A stretch of DNA of 64,000 bases from Shimia_B sp038527375 (GTDB lineage: Bacteria; Pseudomonadota; Alphaproteobacteria; Rhodobacterales; Rhodobacteraceae), in NCBI GenBank assembly GCA_038527375.1, contig JBCBFU010000003.1:1-64000 (forward strand), read 5' to 3'. Position 1 is the stretch's first letter, and the number at the start of each line of letters is the position of its first letter. The notes beneath the pieces were generated by a model. That model did not search any database and was not told the DNA's origin. It saw nothing but the letters and a program-made list of their open reading frames with translations. Of the stretch, positions 55,666 through 64,000 are shown piece after piece. The position numbers were made by a program, and so were the translations under genes.

Positions 55666-56424
55666 ATGCAGATTGACGGACAGGTAGCGATTGTCACGGG
55701 CGGCGCGCGGGGCCTTGGCGGGGCGACGGCGGCGCATCTGGCCGCGCTAGGCGCAAAGGTCGCCGTGCTGGACTACGACGCCGAGGGGGCGCAGGCCGCA
55801 GCGGACAAAATCGGCGGGGCCGGGTTCGGCGTAGATGTGCGGGATGCCGCGGCTGTTGAGGCTGTCGTGGATCAGGTGGCCGATACGCTGGGCGCTGCGC
55901 GGGTTGTCGTGAACTGCGCAGGCATCGCGGATGCGGCGCGGATCGTGGGGCGCGACGGTGCAACCTCGGTCGATCTGTTTCGGCGTGTGATCGAGGTGAA
56001 CCTGATCGGGTCATACACCGTGGCGAGTTTCGCGGTGAAGCACATGATGGATCTGGAGCCCTTGGACGGTGAGCGCGGGGTGGTCATCAACACATCTTCG
56101 GTCGCCTATGAAGACGGGCAAATGGGGCAGAGCGCCTATGCGGCCTCGAAGGGCGGGATCGCAGGCATGACGTTGCCGCTGGCGCGGGAACTGGCGCGGC
56201 CCGGTATCAGGGTGATGGCGATTGCGCCGGGGCTCTTTCGCACGCCGATGATGGAGAGCCTGCCCGATGAGGTGACCGAGAAGATCACGGCAAATATCCC
56301 GTTCCCGGCCCGGTTGGGCGACCCGAACGAGTTTGCCCGTTTGGCGGCGGATATTGTCGGCAACTCCTATCTGAACGGGTCGGTCATCCGGCTGGACGGG
56401 GCGGTGCGTCTGCCGCCCAAGTAG
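55666..56424 (+). CDS. SDR-family oxidoreductase (3-hydroxyacyl-CoA dehydrogenase type II-like)
   Basis: 252-aa short-chain dehydrogenase: cofactor motif TGGARGLGG, NCAGIAD, the catalytic Ser in NTSSVAYEDG and YxxxK in SAYAASKGG. The overall pattern (the MQIDGQVAIVTGG start and PFPARLGDPNEFARL) resembles HSD17B10-type 3-hydroxyacyl-CoA dehydrogenases. It is downstream of the TRAP genes and likely in the same operon. Confidence 0.86.
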   Translation: MQIDGQVAIVTGGARGLGGATAAHLAALGAKVAVLDYDAEGAQAAADKIGGAGFGVDVRDAAAVEAVVDQVADTLGAARVVVNCAGIADAARIVGRDGATSVDLFRRVIEVNLIGSYTVASFAVKHMMDLEPLDGERGVVINTSSVAYEDGQMGQSAYAASKGGIAGMTLPLARELARPGIRVMAIAPGLFRTPMMESLPDEVTEKITANIPFPARLGDPNEFARLAADIVGNSYLNGSVIRLDGAVRLPPK

Positions 56425-56546
56425 GGGACGCCCGTCCTTGCCCCGGGGTCCGGGGTGGAACGAATGGTCTTTCCGATGCGGTTCCCCCTCTACAAACGAG
56501 GACAGGATCACTAGGTTGGCCTCAACGTTACTGAGGAGGCGAACTG

Positions 56547-57194
56547 ATGCGCATCAATGACACTATTCCCGACCTGACCGTCACGACCGACAAGGGCGAG
56601 ATTTCGCTGCACGACTGGATCGGTGACAGCTGGGCGATCATCTTCTCGCACCCCAAGGACTTTACCCCCGTCTGCACGACCGAGTTTTCGGCGGTGGCGC
56701 AGCTGGCGTCGGAATGGGCCGCGCGCAATACCAAGGTTCTGGGCGTGTCCGTGGACGGCGTGGAAGATCACGTGAAGTGGAAGGCCGACATCGAGTCGGT
56801 GGGCGGTGCCAAGCCTGACTTTGCCATCGTGGCCGATGACGGGCTGGAAATGGCCAAAGCGTTTGACATGCTGCCCGCAGAAGCCGTGCTGCCCGATGGG
56901 CGTACGCCTGCGGATTCCGCGACCGTGCGGTCGGTGTTCATTGTCGGCCCCGACAAGGGTCTGAAACTGTCGATGACCTATCCCATGACGGTTGGGCGCA
57001 ACTTCTCGGAGATCTTGCGCGCGCTGGATGCCTTGCAGACCTCGGCCAAGGAAGGTGTCGCGACGCCGGCGAACTGGGAGATCGGTCAGGACATCGTTGT
57101 GCCTGTCGCGGTGAGCGATGAGGATGCGATTGCCAAATACGGCGCGATCGACACCAAGCTGCCCTATCTGCGGATGGCGAAGCTTCCGTCGTAA
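56547..57194 (+). CDS. 1-Cys (Prx6-type) peroxiredoxin
   Basis: 215-aa peroxiredoxin: peroxidatic Cys43 in DFTPVCTTEF, then NTKVLGVSVD and the C-terminal Prx6 extension (NWEIGQDIVVPVAVSDEDA). No resolving Cys in the usual C-terminal place. ATG 56547 is preceded by GAGGAGG. Independent of the SDR gene by a 122-bp gap. Confidence 0.93.
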   Translation: MRINDTIPDLTVTTDKGEISLHDWIGDSWAIIFSHPKDFTPVCTTEFSAVAQLASEWAARNTKVLGVSVDGVEDHVKWKADIESVGGAKPDFAIVADDGLEMAKAFDMLPAEAVLPDGRTPADSATVRSVFIVGPDKGLKLSMTYPMTVGRNFSEILRALDALQTSAKEGVATPANWEIGQDIVVPVAVSDEDAIAKYGAIDTKLPYLRMAKLPS

Positions 57195-57209
57195 GTCGGG
57201 GCTGCTCTG

Positions 57210-57232
57210 TTTGGGTCCTGAACGGACCCAAA
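57210..57232 (+). terminator. Hairpin after peroxiredoxin
   Basis: TTTGGGTCC, loop TGAAC, GGACCCAAA: a 9-bp perfect stem 15 nt after the stop. No U-run follows, so termination strength is uncertain. The next hairpin at 57264 is the better terminator. Confidence 0.5.
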
Positions 57233-57262
57233 GGCGCCCACCCTCCGACCCAGCGTGACAAG

Positions 57263-57294
57263 AAAGGCCGCCTCACATCCGTGGGCGGCCTTTT
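57263..57294. terminator. Bidirectional intrinsic terminator
   Basis: AAGGCCGCC / GGCGGCCTT, with TTTT on the right and TTTCTT on the left when read leftward. It sits between the convergent peroxiredoxin and L,D-transpeptidase genes. Confidence 0.8.
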
Positions 57295-57312
57295 GCGTGG
57301 ATTGAGGGGACG

Positions 57313-57885
57313 TTAGCCCAGAACGACGCGCGCGCCGCGGGGCACGCGTTGGTAGAGGTCCGCCACATGCGCGTTAACCATCCGCACGCAGCCGTTGGAG
57401 TTGCGTGTGCGCATGGACCACGGCACCGGCGTTCCGTGGATGCGTAGGAAGGTGTCGCGGCCCCCGTCAAAGAGATAGAGCGCGCGTGAGCCCAACGGGT
57501 TTTCCGGCCCGCCCTCCATGCCGTCCTCGTGCTGTTTGTAGATTTCGGGTTCGCGTTCGATCATCGCGGCGGTGGGCGTCCAGCGCGGCCATTCCTTTTT
57601 CGCGCCGACGCGGAAGGTCCCGCTTTCATAGAGACCCGGACGACCGATACCGACGATATACTTGATTGCGCGGCCTTCAGGCAGGGTCCAGTAGAGCGCG
57701 AATTCGGATGGAACAACCTGAATTTCGCCCGCTGCCCAGCCGCGATCGAGCTGCACCAAGGTGGGCATGTTTTCCTGCGGCACGTTGTAGTTGAACTGGG
57801 TCGTCTGGGCGATTGCCGGTGCAGCAAGCGCGGCAGCGCCGGTTGCGATGAGGGCGCGGCGGGTAAAAGATCGGGTGGGGGTCAT
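57313..57885 (-). CDS. YkuD-domain L,D-transpeptidase
   Basis: 190-aa exported enzyme with a Tat-like signal (FTRRALIATGAAALAAPAIA, cleavage near 26) and the active site His150 (RIHGTPVPW) and Cys166 (SNGCVRM), a standard YkuD catalytic set. It forms 3-3 peptidoglycan crosslinks or anchors outer-membrane lipoprotein. The 10-bp tandem array lies about 135-250 nt upstream of its start. Confidence 0.9.
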   Translation of the reverse strand: MTPTRSFTRRALIATGAAALAAPAIAQTTQFNYNVPQENMPTLVQLDRGWAAGEIQVVPSEFALYWTLPEGRAIKYIVGIGRPGLYESGTFRVGAKKEWPRWTPTAAMIEREPEIYKQHEDGMEGGPENPLGSRALYLFDGGRDTFLRIHGTPVPWSMRTRNSNGCVRMVNAHVADLYQRVPRGARVVLG

Positions 57886-58020
57886 GGCAGCCTCCGGAAA
57901 CTGGTCTTCGATACGCTAACGGGTGAGCGGCGGCTAAGTTGCTCACGTTTAGGTCAACGGTGTCTGATTACCGCAGTTGATGCGGGGGGGCCACAGTGGT
58001 TGGGGAGGATGAAGTGGATT

Positions 58021-58136
58021 TACCCAGTGGTACCCGGTGATACTCAGTCGTACCCAGTGATACCCGGTCGTACTCAGTGAAACTTGGACTTACCCGGTGA
58101 TACCCGGCTGTACCTGGTGATACCCGAACTTACACG
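58021..58136. repeat. 10-bp tandem array (TACCCGGTGA-like), about 11 units
   Basis: Consecutive decamers such as TACCCAGTGG, TACCCGGTGA, TACTCAGTCG, TACCCAGTGA, TACCCGGTCG, TACTCAGTGA, with the first six units forming two 30-bp repeats. Units drift but keep TAC at the same phase throughout. It abuts the 3' end of the ATPase gene (stop 58130-58132) and lies upstream of the L,D-transpeptidase gene. Confidence 0.9.
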
Positions 58137-59341
58137 TCATCGAGGGTTTTCAACCACGCGGCAAAGGCGTTGGTGGGAAGACGATATAAGCCCGGCTTGT
58201 CGGGATGGGCTTCGAGCGCATCAGATGTCTTCATCTTCCTCAGCGCATTGGCGACATTGTCGGGCGAAACGGGTTCCGCGGCCTTGGTGATCTGTTGCCG
58301 CGTCAGCCAGTCGGTCCCATGGTCGGCCATGGCGCGCAGGACAGCCTTGTAGTTGTCTGACGTCGCGGCGGATTTGTAGACTCCATCAAAGAAGTCTGCG
58401 CCGATATCTCGGGTTGCCGCCGGAAATGCAGTCTCTACGGCCTCAGCATCGACGGGTCCTGTTCCGGCCTGATCGAAGGCTGCATAGGCGTATGTTTGCA
58501 AGAAGAACGGGTATCCTTCAGACAAATCTGAAAGCAGATCTTCGGCGTCGTCGGTCATGTCGCGGGGCTGGTTTGCCGTGGCGTTTGCAAGGCGCATTCC
58601 CGTCCTCAGGATCTCACGCCGTTCGAGATCTGCGAGGGGCGTCAAAGTCATGCTTTTGAAAATTCGTAAGACAGACTGATGATTGTCATAGAGATGGGCA
58701 CGCAAGATCGGTTGCCCCGCGACAAGCATCAGGAGCTTGGCGACTTTCTGACGTTGGAGCCGCTCTGTAAAGTCTTTGAGCCACGTTGCGAGGCCAGCAT
58801 CTGGGGGTGGGGCGTCGGCCTCGTCAAAGGTTATGAAGACCCCTTGGAAGAAGCCCAACCGTTCCACCTCGGCCAGTTTGTCGACGAGGGTGCCGAGTGC
58901 CTGATTATGGGATACCGGCGTTTCAGGGCGATGATAGTGGACGCCCAAAATCTCCCAATTCAGCAGGAAGTCGACGATCGCCCTCAAACCGGGGCTCGCG
59001 ACGTTGCGGGTGTCGAGGGCAAGCTTGAGGTGATCAGCCACGCGGCGGGTGATCTCGAACATGTCGCTCACCCCAGCCAGAGAGACTGAGACCACAAGGA
59101 AATCGAAGTCTGTCGTTTCGCCGGGCAGATCGTCCGCGGCCATCAGCTCGCAAAATTGGAGCAATGATGACTTGCCGATGCCGCGCTCGCCCATCAGCAA
59201 AATATGCTTCACCGGATCGCCGTGGTAGGCAGCGCTGAGGCTTTGGGCCACGGCGTCAATCTCCGATGCCCGACCGCGAAAGATGTCAGGCGTTGCAGGT
59301 TGCGCTGGGCGAAACGGATTTCTGGATCTGTTCAACCTCAT
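58130..59341 (-). CDS. Orphan AAA-type ATPase with winged-helix-like C-terminus
   Basis: 403-aa P-loop protein: RGRASEIDAVAQSL (an ORC/AAA-16 entry), Walker A GERGIGKSS at 51-59, Walker B GVFITFDEAD at 167-176, a sensor-like segment near 215, and a C-terminal helical part with WLTRQQITKAAEPVS, resembling a winged helix. It fits the AAA ATPases of the ORC1/Cdc6-like or MalT/STAND type. No partner gene is next to it; a terminator separates it from pnp. Function unknown. Confidence 0.75.
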   Translation of the reverse strand: MRLNRSRNPFRPAQPATPDIFRGRASEIDAVAQSLSAAYHGDPVKHILLMGERGIGKSSLLQFCELMAADDLPGETTDFDFLVVSVSLAGVSDMFEITRRVADHLKLALDTRNVASPGLRAIVDFLLNWEILGVHYHRPETPVSHNQALGTLVDKLAEVERLGFFQGVFITFDEADAPPPDAGLATWLKDFTERLQRQKVAKLLMLVAGQPILRAHLYDNHQSVLRIFKSMTLTPLADLERREILRTGMRLANATANQPRDMTDDAEDLLSDLSEGYPFFLQTYAYAAFDQAGTGPVDAEAVETAFPAATRDIGADFFDGVYKSAATSDNYKAVLRAMADHGTDWLTRQQITKAAEPVSPDNVANALRKMKTSDALEAHPDKPGLYRLPTNAFAAWLKTLDDV

Positions 59342-59387
59342 GGTGCACCGAGGTTATCGGTTCGTCGAACGTGGTCAAAGGCATCGA

Positions 59388-59422
59388 AACAAAAAAGCCC
59401 CGGGTGTGATACCCGGGGCTTT
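59388..59422 (-). terminator. Intrinsic terminator of pnp
   Basis: Read leftward: AAAGCCCCGGGT, loop ATCAC, ACCCGGGGCTTT followed by TTT, a 12-bp perfect stem, 24 nt after the pnp stop. It lies between pnp and the ATPase gene. Confidence 0.92.
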
Positions 59423-59445
59423 CGTGTTTCGAGGGGAGGTAAGGC

Positions 59446-61578
<2,133 letters not shown>

Positions 61579-61885
61579 CATCGTATCCTGTCTGGAGGCA
61601 CTCCCGACCCCTGCCGGGTCCTCCGATTTCATGGTGGCCCCATTGCCACCGACCCCTGTTCCTTAGCCGAACGCCGGGGTCCACTGCGTTCCGTCTCAGA
61701 TAGCGGGGCGCATACAGTGTTTTGGCGGGAATTGGAAATGGAAGTTCGACGGTCCGCGTCATGGCCTTTCCGGCGATGTCAGATCGATGGACTTTTTTGC
61801 AACCTGCCGCGGCGGAAATGCGTTGTTCGCGCGTTGAACTGCGCGTGCCTGCATTCTTGGCGCGCTCGATTTTAGGAGATTAACG
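61579..61885. other. 307-bp gap: pnp leader and YHYH promoter region
   Basis: On the pnp strand a hairpin GGTGGC / GCCACC (61633-61638, 61645-61650) and a repeated CAGGGGTCGG near 61605 and 61650 lie in the 5' leader. No ORF with a known protein is present. A leader hairpin is often used for RNase III-based pnp autoregulation, but that is inference here. Confidence 0.5.
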
Positions 61886-62854
61886 ATGACCGCACGCGCC
61901 CTGTTTGCGTTGCCCGCGCTGCTGCTTTTACCCCTTCAGGCAACAGCCCATAACATGACTGTTGATGGGGCGAGCACCCTGTTTGACACGGCCCAGTTGG
62001 TGGGCGAGCCGAAGATGGTGGATTGCACTCTGTCTGGCGGGGCGGAAACGACCTGTGTTTCGATCACGGTCAAGCCCGCGCCGACCGCGTATGAGCCCGG
62101 ACCGTGGTGCCCGTCCAATATCTCGGACGGCGCGGATGCGGGCGGGATCTGGCTCGAAGGGGGCGAAGTCTATGACGTGGACGGTGCGTTCATCGCGAAC
62201 CTCGCCGAATTCTATGACGATCCGAACTGGCAGCTCTTCGACCCCGAAACCGGCGAGATCAACGTGACCGAAACGCTTGAGGCGTTCGAGGCCGCGGCCC
62301 GTCCCGATGTGGCGGAGGAATACCAGAACTACTGCGTCGAAGGGCAAATGAGCTTTGTCGATGACGCGCTGACCATGACCTATGTGATCCCGCTAGAGCC
62401 TGTGGCGGCCGACAGCCCCAGCACCCGGCAGGACAATGCGGGCGTCGCGTTCAATGGCGTGCGTCTGGATGCCCCCGCACCGACCGAGGCGATCCTGGGC
62501 GCCTATACAATCGCGGCCTTTGACGATTGCGGCGGCCATGTGAACCCGTTTGTGGGCTATCATTACCACGCGGTGACCGACTGTCAGGAGCAGGCGCATG
62601 GCGGCGACCACGCGGCGCTGATTGGTGTGGCGATGGACGGTTATCTGATTTACGCGCACGAGCTGGCGGATGGCTCGGCCCCCGCAGATCTGGATGCGTG
62701 CTACGGGCACGAGACCGATGCCGAAGGCTATCACTATCACGCAGGCGCGGCGGGCTCGAACCAGATCCTCGGGTGTCACAGGGCGCAGGTGGGCTGTTCG
62801 TCGACCGACCCGGATGCCGTGTGCGACGCCACCGCGCGGCGCGGTCGTCCCTGA
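61886..62854 (+). CDS. YHYH-domain exported protein
   Basis: 322-aa protein with a signal peptide (1-21, cleaved near ATAH) and the two characteristic YHYH motifs, GYHYHAVTDC and GYHYHAGAAGSNQ. Cys-rich mature region with several potential disulfides. Proteins of this family are found in marine bacteria and have no established function; metal binding is suspected from the His motifs. Confidence 0.85.
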   Translation: MTARALFALPALLLLPLQATAHNMTVDGASTLFDTAQLVGEPKMVDCTLSGGAETTCVSITVKPAPTAYEPGPWCPSNISDGADAGGIWLEGGEVYDVDGAFIANLAEFYDDPNWQLFDPETGEINVTETLEAFEAAARPDVAEEYQNYCVEGQMSFVDDALTMTYVIPLEPVAADSPSTRQDNAGVAFNGVRLDAPAPTEAILGAYTIAAFDDCGGHVNPFVGYHYHAVTDCQEQAHGGDHAALIGVAMDGYLIYAHELADGSAPADLDACYGHETDAEGYHYHAGAAGSNQILGCHRAQVGCSSTDPDAVCDATARRGRP

Positions 62855-62878
62855 TCGACGGCGTCTCTGGACGGGGTC

Positions 62879-63754
62879 CTAGAACACCGCGTGGGCGCCG
62901 CGATCATCGGTGATCTGACCGCGCACAAGGGCGCGGTAGTGGTCGGCAAGCGTGTCTTGGCCGAACTCTGGCGTGGCGTCCGCGTCATAGCGGGTGCCAT
63001 CCCAAACCAGCATGCTTTCGGTGGCGTAATAATGCCCGATGCGGGCCAGTTGTGACTTGGTGCGCAGGCCGATGAGGCCGAGGCCGGTGGCGATAGTGGT
63101 CAGAAGGCGGGGCGGGACGTGTTTTATGGGGACGTCTTGGCCCAGTGCCTCCGATAACATCGCGGCTTGGTCGAGCGGGGTGATCGCGGGGCCGGGGCCG
63201 CCGATGGGCAAGATGCGACCCTGCATCGCGGGGTCGTCCAGCGCGCGCACGAGGTAGGAACCAAGGTCGCGGTCGCTGATGGGTTTGCACGCCGTCAGCG
63301 TGCCATCGCCGAAGACGAGGAACGGTTTGCCTGCGCGCACGCGGTCGATCTGGCCCGACAGGCTTTTGAAGAAGGCCGTCGGGCGGATGATGGAGTAGGT
63401 GAGGCCGGAGGATTGAAGCTCGGCCTCGAAGGCGAGCTTGGCCTGTTGGAAGGCGAGTTTGGGCTTCTGCACGCAGATGGCGGAAAGAAGGACAAATTGG
63501 CCGACGCCCGCATCCTGCGCCGCTGTCAGTGCCGCGCTGTTGAGCGCATGGTCCACATGCCACGCGTCTTTGGGCGTTCCGGTGCGCGAGGCGAGGCACG
63601 AGATTACGGCATCCGCGCCTGACATGTGCGGTGCTAGATCCGCAAACGCCGCACGATCTGGCGTTCTTACCGCATAGCCCGCGCTGCGCAGGGCCTGCGC
63701 GGTAGCTTTTCCGATGGTTCCAGAGGCCCCGAGAAGCGTGATCGTTGACGTCAT
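62879..63754 (-). CDS. bciA: Divinyl chlorophyllide a 8-vinyl-reductase-like protein (BciA type)
   Basis: 291-aa SDR-like protein: Rossmann motif LLGASGTIGKA at 7-17, then LSAICVQKPKLAFQQAKLAFE, IRPTAFFKSLSGQ, LVFGDGTLTACKPISDRDLG and ILPIGGPGPAITP, a run of motifs I associate with BciA, and a C-terminal YYATESMLVW. BciA reduces the 8-vinyl group of divinyl chlorophyllide in bacteriochlorophyll synthesis. No photosynthesis gene is next to it, so a related NAD-dependent function remains possible. Confidence 0.75.
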   Translation of the reverse strand: MTSTITLLGASGTIGKATAQALRSAGYAVRTPDRAAFADLAPHMSGADAVISCLASRTGTPKDAWHVDHALNSAALTAAQDAGVGQFVLLSAICVQKPKLAFQQAKLAFEAELQSSGLTYSIIRPTAFFKSLSGQIDRVRAGKPFLVFGDGTLTACKPISDRDLGSYLVRALDDPAMQGRILPIGGPGPAITPLDQAAMLSEALGQDVPIKHVPPRLLTTIATGLGLIGLRTKSQLARIGHYYATESMLVWDGTRYDADATPEFGQDTLADHYRALVRGQITDDRGAHAVF

Positions 63755-63973
63755 CCTGTCAGACTAGGCGGACATTTCGGGCGCGGAAAGGCGGGGGTGC
63801 CGTTTTGCATGAGAAAAAATGAAGAAAAAAATCATTCAAAAACAAGGCGATAAATAGTTCTCGCGATTTTCTAGGAATTTTTATCCCGCAGATGTCGATT
63901 GAAGCCCTCCCGGTTCGTCATGGGGGTGAAGGCGCTAAGGACCTTCGCAACCGGACACAGAGGAGACAGTCCA

Positions 63974-64000
63974 ATGACCATCGCAACCACAGCCGCCATC
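63974..64000 (+). CDS. Start of an unidentified gene running off the window
   Basis: ATG at 63974 preceded by AGAGGAGACAGTCCA gives MTIATTAAI before the edge. A good ribosome site (AGGAG, 9 nt spacing) and an A/T-rich leader support a real gene, but nine residues do not identify it. Confidence 0.6.

Noticed and set aside
58021..58136. Decamer array as a protein-coding repeat (YPV-like peptide)
   Set aside because: The readable frame is short and lacks a ribosome site; the repeat also runs into the stop codon of the ATPase on the other strand.

Overview
The window is GC-rich (roughly 60-65 percent by eye), gene-dense and coding nearly end to end, with many 4-bp ATGA/GTGA stop-start overlaps. 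Gene content and order (mutY/DUF721, lpxK next to a WaaA-like gene with DUF4170 and an IMPase, holA-lptE-leuS, DUF2125, DUF3576, dapC-ftsK-lolA, HspQ, three-gene TRAP transporters, glycine-betaine-type dehydrogenases) point to an alphaproteobacterium of the Rhodobacteraceae/Roseobacter group. A gene resembling bciA (divinyl chlorophyllide 8-vinyl reductase) suggests, but does not prove, an aerobic anoxygenic phototroph. I see no rRNA, tRNA, CRISPR array, prophage, transposase or plasmid gene. This is ordinary chromosome with a few small accessory spots.

Layout. 1-8100: mutY (cut by the edge), DUF721, a DsbA-like thioredoxin; then a leftward block of lpxK, WaaA-like transferase, DUF4170, IMPase, pmbA, DUF2125. 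8200-12335: crotonase-fold protein, HNH protein, MscS channel, flavoprotein, GST. 12341-18250: leftward holA, lptE, leuS, DUF3576 lipoprotein, major porin. 18495-24740: YggS, L,D-transpeptidase, GFA protein, GTP cyclohydrolase II, OmpR-type regulator, aminotransferase, ExoD, exonuclease III. 24994-28070: CnoX-like thioredoxin, Lon-N protein, a 57-aa Trm112 protein, UbiH-type hydroxylase. 28155-38440: amidase, dapC, ftsK, lolA, lytic transglycosylase, AEC transporter, hspQ, gamma-glutamyltransferase. 38965-41519: anti-sigma/STAS pair, thiolase, free-Met-R-sulfoxide reductase.

41737-49954 is the most coherent metabolic locus: XRE-cupin regulator, GFA protein, two 814-aa FAD/GcvT fusion dehydrogenases flanking a homocysteine S-methyltransferase and a small membrane protein, then a RarD-type exporter. 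It reads as glycine betaine -> dimethylglycine -> sarcosine -> glycine demethylation with capture of the one-carbon units. The regulator has two matching 25-bp GTGAAA-N13-TTTCAY near-palindromes in front of it. 50947-56424 is an aldehyde dehydrogenase divergent from a TRAP transporter (dctPQM) followed by an SDR; then a peroxiredoxin, a YkuD L,D-transpeptidase, an orphan AAA-type ATPase, pnp, a YHYH protein, the bciA-like gene, and the first codons of a gene leaving the window.

Non-coding structure: three copies of a composite palindromic repeat in 3' intergenic positions; an 11-bp x4 tandem array before the thioredoxin; a 10-bp (partly 30-bp) array of about 11 units upstream of the L,D-transpeptidase; a large imperfect inverted repeat in a 524-bp gene-free stretch; and several intrinsic terminators. 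I did not find a clearly new multi-gene system. The strongest unexplained items are the short-period tandem arrays, the repeat family, the paired operators, and several proteins missing the catalytic residues of their families.
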